From assembly GCA_030077755.1 (NCBI GenBank), contig JAQJZZ010000008.1, positions 2,604,001-2,668,000 of the forward strand: a stretch of DNA of 64,000 nucleotides, given 5' to 3'. The notes beneath the pieces were generated by a model that saw only the letters and a list, made by a program, of their open reading frames with translations, made no database searches and had not been told where the DNA came from. This document shows, one piece after another, positions 45,007 to 56,329 of the stretch (position 1 is the stretch's first letter; every line of letters begins with the position of its first letter). Source of the DNA: Filosporella fistucella. Taxonomy: Eukaryota > Ascomycota > Leotiomycetes > Helotiales. The position numbers were made by a program, and so were the translations under genes.

Positions 45007-45813
45007 TCAATTTTGAGTCACCAAAACACCGTTCCCAGTAATGGTTGTCTTCGTCAAGACCTGTCCGGATGTTGTCTGTGTTTCATAAATCCCTGCACCA
45101 GTCAATCCAACCTCTTTTCCACTTGCTGTCACTGCCGAACATGCGCTCAGCTGCAGCTTTCCGAAGTTGATCAGAAGCGGCAGATTTCCAGCTTCTTGAT
45201 GAGCCTCCACAAACCAGTCTGCTGTCTGAGCATGGAAAGCCACGTTCTCTACCGACACTGCAATGGCGAATTCTTGGGCAAACTGCGTGCCAGTTGTGAA
45301 GTTGTCGATGAACACTTTGCCAGACGAACCTGAAGTGACCTTCATAGTTATGTTCAGAGAGTCGCCTGCCTTCACACTGAAGAGATCCGCGGGGATATAT
45401 TTCGGCTTATCTGGAATCCACCCATACCATGGTTGATACGTTGCGGCTGTTCCATTCGTAGAAATGGTCACTCCTCCCTGTAGCACAACGTCCTGGCTAG
45501 GATTTGCAGCTAGGCCGACCCATATCGAGAGCTGGAAATTTCCATTCCCATTTCCTTTCTTTGCAGTGGGCACTGTGAAGCCTCCTGTAACATACATGAA
45601 CTCAGTCTCGCCTTCCGGTGGTCTGAGCAGGACAGCGCCCGCTCGGTTCTGATTGAAGACTTGGGCACTTCTAGATTCCATCACAGCATATCTGTTTCCA
45701 CCTTGTAGATCCTGAGAGATTTCATTGCGAGGTGATGCTGCAATCTCTGGCCGAGGAACAGCAATTGCGTTTGCAAATAGCAGAGCACCACTGAATAATG
45801 CGGGAAATTTCAT
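45007..45813 (-). CDS. secreted eqolisin (peptidase family G1), 268 aa
   Basis: Single exon. The ATG at 45813 (MKFPALFSGALLFANAIAVP) is preferred over 45828 because it opens directly on a signal peptide. Acid glutamic endopeptidases of this fungal-type family are secreted. The family's catalytic Gln is in VVLQGGVTIS and the catalytic Glu in ADWFVEAHQ; the conserved SIWVGL and YQPWYGWIPD strands flank the cleft. A short propeptide-like segment lies between the signal and the domain. The family's usual C-x(n)-C pattern in the GID(G)D-T-C block is altered: the sequence reads WVGLAANPSQDV without that Cys, a diverged substrate-side loop. A TATA box lies about 180 bases upstream. Overlapping minus/plus frames are shadows. 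Confidence 0.9.
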   Translation of the reverse strand: MKFPALFSGALLFANAIAVPRPEIAASPRNEISQDLQGGNRYAVMESRSAQVFNQNRAGAVLLRPPEGETEFMYVTGGFTVPTAKKGNGNGNFQLSIWVGLAANPSQDVVLQGGVTISTNGTAATYQPWYGWIPDKPKYIPADLFSVKAGDSLNITMKVTSGSSGKVFIDNFTTGTQFAQEFAIAVSVENVAFHAQTADWFVEAHQEAGNLPLLINFGKLQLSACSAVTASGKEVGLTGAGIYETQTTSGQVLTKTTITGNGVLVTQN

Positions 45814-47047
45814 GATGAGAGAATACATCCAAGTTTATGGAGTGAAGAGGCGTGTATAGAAACCTTTGGACTTTGTTATCGAGCAGTCCAACGGTAGTAG
45901 ACTGCTACAATACAAAACGAAATGCGGGAGAAAGAATCATCCGAATATCACCTATTTGAAGCGAGATCATCTCATTTCCTGATATTATTATTTATATAGT
46001 CTCTCCCGATCGTACACAGGGTTTGAATCGAGGACTACAGGCCTTCATCGGAACACATCCGGTCGTTTTGAGGGAATTAGTCGTTCCGAAATACCTATCG
46101 ACATTTGAGTTCTTCCATACATCTATTTTCTGCTGCCTGCATACAGTGCAGCTACTCATTATCAAAACCGCTCCAGTAGCAACGTCTCCCAAGATCTTGG
46201 GTTCCTCCAATTTCGCCTGTTGAGTTGTTGTCCGGCATTGCCAAGCCTTAAACATTGAGCCTTTAAACACAGAGGTACGCGAAGAACATCCTACGGAAGT
46301 CCGTCGATATTGGGCGAATTGAAGATCATTTTGCAGCCGCCTTGAGTATCATCGGGAGGGTAGCCTAAAGGCCTGGTGTGGCGAAGTTCGGCTTTGATAT
46401 TGCATTTATGCGAAACTGCCGATAGCTTTTCCAAATGAACTTGCGATAGAGGAGGGTCAAAATTGGAATGCATCACGACATTCACTTTAGTGTCGTCCTC
46501 ATTCATATGTCTTCGCTGCCCTTGAGCATCTTTGGATGAACTTATATTTATACGAGACGAACTTAAGTTTGGACGATTTCATGAAGCAAAGTGAAAGTTC
46601 GTTCGAACTACAAGAGCAATTGTTCCCATCCAAATGCAACTAATCACGTATGAGTTCTGGAATACCCCTCAAAGCACCCATATTACCTGCGATTCAGTCT
46701 TTGCAGCTTTGAAAATTCGTACCAAGCATCCAAGACCAGGAGTATAGCATAAATGCAAAGTCTCGTCGAGTCCTATTGCACCCGACCCAAAGTCGCGGCG
46801 GCATGGTGACAAGAACCGAAAGTACATCTGCAATCTATTCATCTGCACTCATTTCCTAGATAAGACTTACATTATTGTACCAATACTCCCAGTATATTAT
46901 CTGCAAAGACTAATCATTCCATCCCACCTCTTCAATTTGCACGTGCAAAGGATTCTGAAATTTCTCACTTCTTCACAGATCCTTTCAGTGCTTGAGTTTT
47001 TTGTTTAATGAAATTTCAGACAATCAAAAAAAAAAACCATTTTCAAG
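45814..47047. other. divergent intergenic region eqolisin / DUF1996
   Basis: 1.2 kb between two secreted-protein genes. A 71-codon minus frame (46291-46506) has an upstream TATAAATATAAG but no recognisable product. A 10-base A run lies just before the DUF1996 start. Confidence 0.5.
45990..45998 (-). promoter_or_regulatory. TATA box of the eqolisin gene
   Basis: TATATAAAT on the minus strand, about 180 bases upstream of the chosen ATG, suggesting an inducible core promoter. Confidence 0.5.
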
Positions 47048-48494
47048 ATGTATTGGAGCTCTCTTGCAGTACTGGGGTTGCTCACGCCCTATCTGGTCAC
47101 AGCGTTGCTGCGATTTCCATGTGCGCAGCTAGTGATTGACAGGAGGGATCCATTGGTGAACCCTGGAATGACTCCTTCGCCTCATTTACATCAGATAGTT
47201 GGAGGGGTACGAGTTTTTTCCTCAACGAAGGCCAGAACGTCACTTACAGCTATAGAACTCTTTCAATGCAACCATGGATCCGGCAAAAGACATGCCAGGA
47301 GAATCGACATGTACCACTTGCCAATTCAGCGAAGATTTCTCAAATTACTGGACTGCTATCTTGTAGGTGTCATAGTAGTAAACTATATGCGTATAGAATA
47401 ATTTGCTAATACGACTAGGTACTTTAAAGCCCGAAACGGAACTTACAAACGAGTACCTCAACTCCCAAATGTAGGCTTCGAAGGTGTGCGAGGCGGGATG
47501 ACAGTTTACTACATGCAAGATGGTCTTTATAATTTCCAGCAAACTTCAAAAGTCACTGCATTCAAGCCTGTGAGTCTTCCTCCTGTGACTGCCTCACAAA
47601 AGACTTGCTGACGATAATAGGGCTTCCGTATGTTCATCGGCGACGTCAATGCAAAAACGCCTGAGCAAGTAGATCGATTCCGACAACTCACTTATACGTG
47701 CCTACAAACACTCAGCACCAGAGATCCACAAATTGTGGGATTCCCAACTGAGCCGTGCCCGGCAGGTATAATGACCGCCTTGAGATTTCCTACGTACGTG
47801 TGCTCTCCGCCTACTCTCCCCCCAATTCTTTAATTCCCAATCCAACAAAACTTTAATCCGTATCTGACAAGTTGTGTGCAAACAGCTGCTGGGATGGTGT
47901 CAACCTTGACAGCCCTGATCACATGTCCCATATGGCCTACCCAGAATATGGCACATTCGAGACAGGCGGACCTTGCCCAGCAAGCCATCCTGTGCGAATG
48001 AGTCAACTTTTCTACGAAGTCATCTGGGACACGAGGCAATTTAATAATAAAGCAGATTGGCCTGAAGACGGAAGCCAACCATTTGTATGGAGTTTTGGTG
48101 ACGGGTAAGTTCTTTTTGGGTTGATCCTCAGGTTCAGATTGAGATCGTGTTCGAAATGATTATCGCGTATTATTCGATCAAGAATTGCAACTGATGATGG
48201 AAATAGGACCGGCTACGGTAATCACGGTGACTATGTATTCGGCTGGAAGGACGATTCGTTACAAAGAGCACTCGATAATCCTTGTTATCAAACATGTCTT
48301 CCCTTGAAGAACCAGACTTTCACTGCTATGAATAAATGCTCTCAGCCTTCAGTTGTGAATGAGGATGTAGATGGATGTAAGTTTTCACCTCTAATTCATA
48401 CCCTATTGCATCAATGGCAATATTGTGAAAAAGAAACTGACGATTTCAAGGGATGCCAACGTTGCCAGGTGGTCATGTTGCGACGTATCAGTGA
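47048..48494 (+). CDS. DUF1996 secreted protein, 340 aa
   Basis: Seven exons: 47048-47206, 47256-47362, 47419-47569, 47621-47793, 47886-48104, 48207-48376, 48451-48494; all frames join. The first residues form a signal peptide (SLAVLGLLTPYLVTALL). DUF1996 hallmarks: DPLVNPGMTPSPHLHQIVGG joined to NSFNATM; STCTTCQFSEDFSNYWTA; RMFIGD; FPTCWDGVNLDSPDHMSHM; CPASHPVRMSQLFYEVIWDT; FGDGTGYGNHGDYVFGW; ending in GWMPTLPGGHVATYQ. Conserved His, Cys and Trp residues suggest a carbohydrate-related or wall-acting enzyme-like fold, but the biochemical role is not established. No WSC or CBM1 tail. Conserved Cys pairs fit an extracellular protein. Confidence 0.9.
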
Positions 48495-49429
48495 AAGCCA
48501 TGAGAGTGTATTGGCCCTGAGCTGGAGGTGCTAGCGTATGCATGGGGACCAAATTCCTGCATACTCGTACCTTGCCACACAAGCATAAAAATGTACTCCC
48601 ATCGCTCTTCTTTATATCCTCAGATTATAGCAAAACTTTAGATATTGTTGACTCTATGCACCACAGCCTCCAAGTTTGTCTGCGCATTCGCGTCACGTGA
48701 CTGTAATTGCGTCGTGATTACCTACCTTAATGTTATGATCTCATGGAATGGATTTTTGACATCTATCATACTTGAGTCAGAAGTGTTTGACATTGAAGTG
48801 TCCTCATGACTGTGGTGCTGAGCAGCGCGCCAGAAAGTACCAGCGGGCGGGCCGTGCATCTGCGGCATCGTCCGGACGTACCTATAATGGGTTGAACCCT
48901 GAAATATTGTGCTCCCGGCCTGAGATTCAGCGTATGACCCTGAATCACGACCAACCCGCCTGCCACGGTGATGCTACGGGGAAGGATATCCCTAAGAGGA
49001 GAAGACTTTATATTCTTTAACATTTTCAGTAGCATTCTCCATGTAGCGGGATACTTCTTGTATATGCAAAAACCATTTTCGTATCATCGGAATTGTACTA
49101 TCTCTTCTACGGCATCTGGATTGGTGTTACTCGATCGTGTAGTAGTACTCCGTACATCTCCTCTCAACAATTTCTTAACAGTCCCATTTCTCTTGTGAAT
49201 AAAGTACATTTTACCTAACAATTACTCCAACCTCTCAAATGTGATCCACAGCCGATCCTCCTCAGCTAGAAGAGAGAACTTTGCAATGAAAGAACACTTT
49301 GTGTTTAAGTGAGTCGGCCACTTCACGTGACCGGTTTCATCCCACCTCGAAAAAAAATAAGAACTTCAGTCGGCAGAGCCAAGAACCTCACAAAGCATTA
49401 GCTTCGACGAACCATCTTCTTGGCCCAAA
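48495..49429. other. intergenic region
   Basis: 935 bp; only antisense-overlapping short frames (48766-49035) without support. Confidence 0.5.
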
Positions 49430-49882
49430 ATGCCCGTAACTAAGACACTTCAACCGCGTGATTCAGCACTTCTACGAACAAGAATCTATTCTACGAAACC
49501 TGGGGAGGAATATGTTATCATTGATGCTGTTAGGGAACATGTATGTTTCCCTGATCCGTAATTCCCGTTTCATTTGTGTATGAGAGATTTTGGAGGGAAA
49601 AATAGCGAAAATTGATGGGATGAAAGTAATAATTGATCACAGATCGATGAATGGGGGTACGAAGCTACTTTTGAACAAAATGAGAAGGGAGGGAAGGATA
49701 TCCGAATTTCGCCCAAGTGTATTGTGTTTCTGATACAGGGGAAATTTAAGGTCGGAGGAGAGGTGGTGAAGGATGAGGGAGTGGCTCATATGATCGAGAG
49801 AGAAGAGGTGATCAGATTGCAATCACATACTGGAGTTGTGATATTGAAGATCATGTTGGAGGATAGGTTTTCTTATGATTGA
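49430..49882 (+). CDS. hypothetical protein, 116 aa
   Basis: Exons 49430-49540 and 49643-49882, phase 0, with donor GTATGT and acceptor CACAG. Product: MPVTKTLQPRDSALLRTRIY ... GEEYVIIDAVREH joined to IDEWGYEATFEQNEKGGKDI ... and a run of beta-like alternating residues (CIVFLIQGKFKVGGEVVKDE, IREEVIRLQSHTGVVILKI as read approximately). The pattern hints at a small beta-barrel or cupin-like fold, but I do not recognise a family and the His/Glu metal motif of cupins is not evident. No signal peptide. The intron is supported by frame continuity. Confidence 0.6.
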
Positions 49883-50648
49883 AAATTCGAGCCTTGGAGC
49901 CAGCAAGTGTAAGATACTAGCTTTGGATTGGAGTTTGGGAGTAGGATAAGATACCGTTTCCTTCTGGGAGCTTTGGAGTCTCTATATATATCATCTACAT
50001 CATAAAATGGCCAATTGAGCTCTCATATTGTCCCCATTTACGCCTCATCTCACGATCAATTGTGAAACATTAAGGAAGAAGGATCCACAACACGTGAGAT
50101 ACGATCACGTGCCGTTCGCACGCCCTGAGGTCATTGTCACTTTTTATTTTGTAATTATCTACCAGAAAACCTTAAAAGCAGTTCTCAAGGATTATATGGC
50201 CTTGCTAAACTAAAGAAATATGGCATGTTGATCTGAATTATGCTTGCATTTGATGTTATCTTTGAAGTTCGGTTTTTTCACCTGGAGAGTCGCTTGAATA
50301 GCTTCATATCAACCAAATTTGAAATTGTACTGGCTAGCTTCTTTTCAGCAATAGACCACACCACAATAGGAAGTAAATACCATTCTACAGAATCGAGTCC
50401 ATGATGCAATAATTCAGACTAGATATCCCACACAATTTTCTCAAATACAACTAAGTACTTACCCACACTTACACTTCTATCTACACACTTTGATGCTTCA
50501 TTCTTCATCGCCAAACTTTCCAAAACCTTCGCCCAATTAATTCAGAGACCTAATCAAGTATTCAATAGTTCTCACAAGTGAAAGTAATTCAGAACTTTTA
50601 CTTCTCAAGATATCCCCATCTGAATACTCAGACGACGAGAGCGTCACG
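49883..50648. other. intergenic region
   Basis: 765 bp with no gene seen. Confidence 0.5.
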
Positions 50649-52710
50649 ATGACCAAACGCCGATCTGGATCCCCAGAGTATGACTCTGACAATTTGAGTT
50701 CCGAATGGGAACATGACGATATCGCCAACCCGAGCGACAGTGAAGAATCCGACAGAGAGCAATTTACCACCAACAACCAGAAGAAGCGAGCCCGAATGGA
50801 CGACAATAGTTACGACGACAACGACGGTGACCTCCCCGAAGAGGAGCCCCGGGGTAAGAGACTCAAGGGATTCTATACCAAGCCGGAAATTGGACAATCC
50901 ACCAAAAGTAGAGGTAAATCCACAGCCAAGGATAAGAAATCTCGCTTGCCTCTATCCAAGTTGTGTGCAATGGAGATCCAGTACAATCTCCAAAACACTC
51001 CTGTATATCGCCGCTACGATCGACAAGAATCCAACATGCAGGTCATTCGAAACACCAACCCGAAGAGAGTCGATCGCCAACTCGACCATGAGTTTTTAAG
51101 CTTCCTGAAGCAATAATTACAAGCTTCCAGGACAGGTTTTAGTCAATTATCCGTCGTGTTTGACGAAGAATTGCTCAATACTGTATGTAAAATTGAGACT
51201 GATTGTTCTGATCTGGATCCTCCTGCCATTATTCAAGCTTTTGCTTATAGAGCACGAATCCAAGGAGTTTTCCTCACAGCTTTAGTACATCTTGTCAACT
51301 GTGGGTTAGTTTCCATGGAAGGACTGAACGTTGCATCAATATCTCCAACAACAGCGACAAGAACAACCAATATGCTCTCTACGAGTCAATTGAAAGCTTC
51401 GAAGAAGTTCACCGAGTAGAAGACGCTTTGTTCGGTTACAAGCTTGTACATAATATGGCTTTGAATCTCCCAGAGTTTGATACCATGGACAACAGCCAAG
51501 CGTACCTACCACCGGTCTGATAGCTTGTGACTCTTATTGTCCGGGGCGCTTCGACACATGAACTTAAAAATATTCGCAGCCCTAACAAATTCCCAACAAC
51601 CCGGCGACTACCACAGGAAGAGAATCGACGAGGAGTACGAGATAAGGTGGCACTCAAAATCGCAAACTCAGAACTCTCTCCGACGCCAATCTGGACGGTA
51701 TGAAAGAAGATGGGCCAGCAAGCCTTTGCTTCTGGTTGCCAAACGGTATCTGTTGGCGCTTTATGGACGAGGAATTTACCCCTGCCACATTGTTCGATAT
51801 CGTCGAGGAAAACTTCATTCCTTTCGATACCATGTTCTTCCGGTACTTCCAGCTTCCAATTACCGACAAACTGACTAAGGAGCCGTCATTTATCTCCTAC
51901 GGAGAAAACATTGGTGTTGAAATCAATCAGCACCTGTCGGAAATTGAATATTTCAAGGCTGGTCTCCAATGGGAGATTGAGCAGAAAAACCTTGAGGAAG
52001 AGAAGTTGGAGAATGAGAAGCTTCGAAAGAAGGAAGAACAAAAGCGGGCTAAGCAGGAGAATGAATTGACTGCTGCTCTTCGGGCCAAGGAGAAAGTCGA
52101 AGTGGAGTAATTTAGAGCATTCTTGAAGGGAATGACGGTAGCGGAAGGAAAGGCGAGAGCAAAGGCGAAGGAGAAAGAGATGAAGAAGAAGTCGCAGAGG
52201 AGGATATGCCGAGACGGAAGGTGCTCAAGTCCAGGAGAGACCTCGAGTTGGCGAAGTTGGAGCAGAAAAAATAGTAGATGGTGGGTGTGAAGGAGGCGGA
52301 AGGACAAACAGCTTTTGAGAGGCAGGCTCGACTGGAGAAGGAGAAAGCTAAGCTTCAACACCTTTGGAATGAGAAACAACTAAAAGAGAAACTAAGACTG
52401 TCATCCAGACCATTTCAGAAAGAGGAAGTAAAGACTCGTAAGAATTAAGTCCAGTACAAGGCTTCAAATCAAGAGAAGTATCGACCAATCGAGCTGAACG
52501 CCACAATGACGAAGAAGATAAACAAGGAGGTGGAGTTGTACGAAAAAGAGATTCAGCTTCAACTCGTGAGACAGCTAAGGGAAGTTGGCTGACTGACACG
52601 GGCATCGAGAACGCAAGAACAGAAAGAGAAGGAAGCATCACGGCAAACGGCGATGCAGAAGTTGAAGGCACTGCGGGAGAAGAAGGAAGAGAGGAAGGCA
52701 TCGCCTTGAG
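50649..52710 (+). pseudogene. decayed coiled-coil gene with multiple disablements
   Basis: The start is intact: MTKRRSGSPEYDSDNLSSEW, an acidic and basic disordered head, then SKLCAMEIQYNLQNTPVYRR. A TAA at 51114 interrupts the frame, but the same frame continues (SQLSVVFDEELLNTVCKIET, AFAYRARIQGVFLTALVHLV). A credible intron (51305-51354: GTTAGT, CTGAAC, CAACAG) leads to YALYESIESFEEVHRVEDAL and then another stop (51518). A shift near the CT run at 51660-51675 separates a plausible upstream frame from KEDGPASLCFWLPNGICWRF and MDEEFTPATLFDIVEENFIP. A TAA at 52108 and further shifts break a long Glu/Lys coiled coil that runs to about 52710. At least two of the stops are TAA where CAA would be expected. 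No family recognised. Confidence 0.6.
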
Positions 52711-54415
52711 CGAGGTCACACTGTTACTTATGATTTCTCCTCAATGAAGTCTTGGAGATTTAGTGAGAGTAGGATTGACACTATGAGTATAAGTATGATC
52801 AATGAGTACTCTTACGACTTTCAGACAGGTGGATGCCAAAGGCTGGACTGGCGGAGTAGCTGTGATAGCAGGAAGAATAGGTCTTATTAGATTGCCAAAT
52901 TAAATTGTTACCTTCCGGCATTTATTATTCGCCTGATTCATGATTTCCTAGATACGCAATTGAAGTTTAGAGAATATTACTAGTTTGGAGACTCTTTTCT
53001 ACTGACTAAGGACGTTGGGATTGACAAATAAGTGGTGTGATTCAAAAAGGCCAACAATTTTGACTTTGAACCCATCGAAGACAATTTTTGAAGGAGATTA
53101 TACCTTCGTTATTCCCCGCCCATAGATATCACCCCCAGCCCGCCTATATATTTCTTGATATTTAGCTGGGGAAGAAGTCTTTTGTAAATATTCTCTCATC
53201 CCAGCAAGCTCCATATCAGTCCCGAATCCCCTATATCAAGACCCAGACCACCATATCCAATTCATTTCCCTCATGCCTCTACTATATCAACGAATCCAAG
53301 ATGAGGCGAACTATGCCTATCTTCATATTTTTCTAAAGGTGCAATCACCACAAGATTGGTGTCAGCAGCTTCCAACGTGACATTGAGCAGCGCACCGATC
53401 GGCAGGGTCTGCTCTGGTTGGATGTCCACAGGCGCAGCAAAGCAAGTAGACATTGGTAGGCATTCTTTCTGAGATGATTTGCTTTTTGTTTTAAGATGAC
53501 AGTGCTTGTGCTTGATGGCAAGACTAAATATCCGTTGACGCGACAATTGGAATTGCGCTATGTTTGCAGTCTCCCCACGGAGGCAACCCATTACTTTTAT
53601 GATGGTCTTCCATCACTTTTATTATGGGATCCAGCCATAACTGTAATGGAATCCTACAACAAAATTGTACACCATAATGATGGATGATCAGCCATAAAAG
53701 TGATAAGAATTTGCTATATAAATGCTTGCTAATTTACGTCTCTTGTTTAAATTAATTGAGAAACCTTATGAATGCTGCAACTTTGTAGCCCTTCCAATCT
53801 ATATTACCTTTATCCTTGGAGGCATTCCTTGATTCTTGCGATGTGTGGGCATTGACTAGAACTTCCGAAGGATTGCTATGCCTTTTTGGGTGGGGCGAGA
53901 TCCAACATGCCCCATATATCGGAAGAAGTAGAGTATCTTCCGGCTTATATACGGCAAACCAGCATACTCTTGGTGTAGAGCCTGACCATGCTCAGGTTCG
54001 GTCCGTATGTAGGCAGAATCGCACAGCAGGCTCCTATTGGGTCACAAAACTAATCAGCGATTGCAAAGAACGATGTCACCCATACTAATATTCCGGGCAA
54101 TCTCGACTCCCTTTTTGGCAATTTAAATTTCGGCGGTCATTTTATCGAGTATGAAGCTCGCCCTTTAGTCAAGTATAAGGATACATCCAACCAAACAAAA
54201 TATAAATGTAGCTGGTAACCAAACCGACCATCTGGTGTCGGAGAATGAGTTTAAAAGGAATAGTACCCTGTGCTCTTCCACCCACCGGGTGGTAGAGCAA
54301 AGGAGTAAAGCTAAACAGAAAGGGAGCCGAGGTTTGTATTACCTTCCTGACACTCTGTATACATATCTAAGGAATTCTAGTTGATCGCTGATCATCGTCG
54401 ACAACAGCAGCGATT
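52711..54415. other. intergenic, relic-rich region
   Basis: Apart from the MITE-like element, only frames without ATG or family motifs (53271-53591 minus; 53816-54088 plus). No gene supported. Confidence 0.5.
53591..53707. mobile_element. MITE-like imperfect palindromic element
   Basis: The left end TTACTTTTATGATGG (53591) matches the reverse complement of the right end CCATAAAAGTGATAA (53692-53706). The inverted similarity continues inward through TCCATCA / TTATGG blocks, giving arms of about 25-30 bases with small gaps. The element is about 115 bp and non-coding, with a GGATCC...GGAATCC inner palindrome. No clear target-site duplication could be settled by eye. It lies between two decayed genes. 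Confidence 0.5.
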
Positions 54416-55111
54416 ATGGAGCCTCAAAGAGCGACATCGACAATGCATTTGAGAGTAGGGGTTCAAAAGGGTCCAAATCAGGGCCTTGGGGTAGCAGTCC
54501 AGGTACATATATACACGATAGGAATATATAGACTAACATGTCCAGATTCTTCACAATCTATTGACACTAACGCAGACGTTGCAAAACCTACTGCATGTCT
54601 CGAATTCTATCCTCAGATTGCTATTGTGGACTTGATAGAACAGCAAAAGGACTGGTCCTCAATTGAGTATTGCGATACCTCTAATTCAATCCTCGATATC
54701 AACCCCAAGATTGTTAGAAATGATCCCGATAGTGACAATGAAACCAACAAAAACATGGGCCGCGCCGCGCAGTCAAGAAGAGAGCCCTAGGAACAGGAAG
54801 ATCGCTTGCGCATCTATACCGCTATGAGAGGGTTCACAGTTTTGGCTCAAGAGCCAGATGATCCAGAGTCAGAAGTGTCGTTAATAGCTGGTGAGCCAGC
54901 GCCATGGAGAGCACCAATTGCACACATGATCTAAGAGAGGTTTGGACAAATAGGTCGCTGCACGAGGAAACAGCAAATTATTGCTCTGTGGTTCAGTACC
55001 AACCGATCTATTAAGGCTTCTGGCACAGGCCTCGCGAGTAGATACTTTGCATTAGAATTAACCTCCCGCATTTTTGGCGTATTAGAAGAATTAAACATAC
55101 ATAACTTATAA
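54416..55111 (+). pseudogene. interrupted ORF, about 231 codons with two in-frame stops
   Basis: One reading frame from the ATG at 54416 to the TAA at 55109 is broken only by TAG at 54788 and TAA at 54932. The sense content is protein-like: PTACLEFYPQIAIVDLIEQQ, IEYCDTSNSILDINPKIVRN, MRGFTVLAQEPDDPESEVSL, FALELTSRIFGVLEELNIHN. Both stops are one C-to-T change from Gln (CAG, CAA). An apparent intron near 54503-54545 has good signals but would break this frame, so it was not used. No family recognised; a fast-decaying gene or a chance open frame are both possible. Confidence 0.35.
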
Positions 55112-55210
55112 GGGTATTTTGGCTAGAATTTTAGAGTAGTGGGTTTCGGGAACCAGTCACAGAACACACCTTAATTTTAGCAAGAACTTGTATGCAACAT
55201 AAGCTAAAAA

Positions 55211-56212
55211 TTATACTTGGCTAAGAAAAGGTTTCAACAGCTCCATAGACTTTTCCCATAACAGGTCTGCTTTTTCTTCGTCGTATGCATGTGCTGCATG
55301 GCCTGCTTCGTACTCATTTGGATTATTCTTCGCTGGCTTTGAGATTTGACAGTTTTCGAGGTACAGCCCTCCTTGACCCTCCAATGTCTTTGCAGTAGCT
55401 GCCCAGACCGAAGTAGCTGCACCTTGTTCCACACTCTTTATCCACTTCCCTAATTCGACGTCTTGACCCCATTGTTCAAGGACCGCTTTGTCTAAGTGCT
55501 TTGTCAGAGAGGTAGAGGCAATGCCTGGGTGCACGGCCCATGCATGCAGCCCTTTGTGTCCATAGCGGTGGTCGAGTTCAACTGCAGTATACAGGTTGGC
55601 AGTCTTGCTCTGAGCGTAAGCCAACCAACTTTGGTATTCTCCCTCAAAATTGATATTGGAGAAATTGATTCCTCCGTGGCGATGAGCAGAAGATGAAAGA
55701 ATAATGATACGCGATTGAAATTCTGCGGAGCTTGATGACAGCATTGTGGGAAGGAGATATTGGATTAACAAAAAGTGAGCAAGGTGGTTGGTGCCAAATT
55801 GGGTCTCAAAGCCATCCACAGTCCGGCCCTCTGGGGTTGCCATAACGCCAGCATTGGCAATGAGAATGTTGAGATTGGTGTTGCCTGCTAAGAAAGCATC
55901 TGCACACTTGCGAACGCTAGCTAATGAACCAAGATCAAGCTCGAGAAGATGGACGCGGTCGTTCTCCTGTATATCTCCAAGTGCCGACTTTGCCTGCTTC
56001 AGATCCCGAAAGGTAAGATAAAGGGTAGCTCCTGTCTGAAGCATGGCTCTTGCAGTTTCAATGCCAATCCCTGAAGAACATCCTGTGATCAGAACAGTCT
56101 TTCCCGACCATTTCCTCTGAAGCTGGTTGTCGTTGATAATTTGAGAAGCAGTGGGCCGCTCATCACCGGGGCCCTTGGGTTCATGATGAACAGATTCGTA
56201 TGCTGTAGCCAT
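55211..56212 (-). CDS. short-chain dehydrogenase/reductase (retinol-dehydrogenase-like), 333 aa
   Basis: Single exon. The frame extends upstream to 56320 but only with GTG; the first ATG is 56212 (MATAYESVHHEPKGPGDERP), and the TATA-like box at 56321-56329 fits that start. Cofactor loop TVLITGCSSGIGIETARAML; NAGV in ILIANAGVMATPEG; active site SSSAHRHGG (Ser), then YAQSKTANLYTAVELDHRYG with the Y-x-x-x-K pair. The C-terminal part (HAWAVHPGIASTSLTKHL, GAATSVWAATAKTLEGQGGL, YLENCQISKPA) is typical of the WWOX/RDH-like fungal SDRs found in many metabolic clusters. NADP(H) is suggested by the Arg after beta-2 (TFRDL). It is divergent from the Zn2Cys6 regulator, with 556 bp between start codons. 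Confidence 0.92.
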   Translation of the reverse strand: MATAYESVHHEPKGPGDERPTASQIINDNQLQRKWSGKTVLITGCSSGIGIETARAMLQTGATLYLTFRDLKQAKSALGDIQENDRVHLLELDLGSLASVRKCADAFLAGNTNLNILIANAGVMATPEGRTVDGFETQFGTNHLAHFLLIQYLLPTMLSSSSAEFQSRIIILSSSAHRHGGINFSNINFEGEYQSWLAYAQSKTANLYTAVELDHRYGHKGLHAWAVHPGIASTSLTKHLDKAVLEQWGQDVELGKWIKSVEQGAATSVWAATAKTLEGQGGLYLENCQISKPAKNNPNEYEAGHAAHAYDEEKADLLWEKSMELLKPFLSQV

Positions 56213-56320
56213 ATTGATAGATGGCCTTGAAAAGTTTGAAGAACGCAGGAGTTTTTGAATAGATGAGGAGGTAAATGAAGGTTGGAATAGAAGGGGGACT
56301 GAAGAGGGCAATCGTGTCAC

Positions 56321-56329
56321 ATTTTATAT
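56321..56329 (-). promoter_or_regulatory. TATA box of the SDR gene
   Basis: ATATAAAAT on the minus strand, about 110 bases upstream of the ATG at 56212. It helps decide that start against the longer GTG-initiated frame. Confidence 0.5.

Noticed and set aside
44809..45333. 174-codon + strand frame over the eqolisin gene
   Set aside because: Antisense shadow of a gene with clear catalytic residues; no recognisable product.
46291..46506. 71-codon minus-strand frame with an upstream TATAAATATAAG
   Set aside because: ATG and TATA box are present but there is no motif, no signal peptide and no supported partner exon; kept only as a note in the intergenic entry.
51092..51130. Possible intron that would remove the TAA at 51114
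   Set aside because: Only 39 bp with a poor GTTTTT donor, below the intron sizes seen elsewhere in the window.
54503..54545. Apparent intron with good donor, branch and acceptor signals
   Set aside because: Removing 43 bases would break the long shared frame that continues downstream, so it was not used in the model.
56213..56320. N-terminal extension of the 55-kb SDR
   Set aside because: It begins at GTG, not ATG, and a TATA box overlaps its start; the ATG at 56212 fits better.
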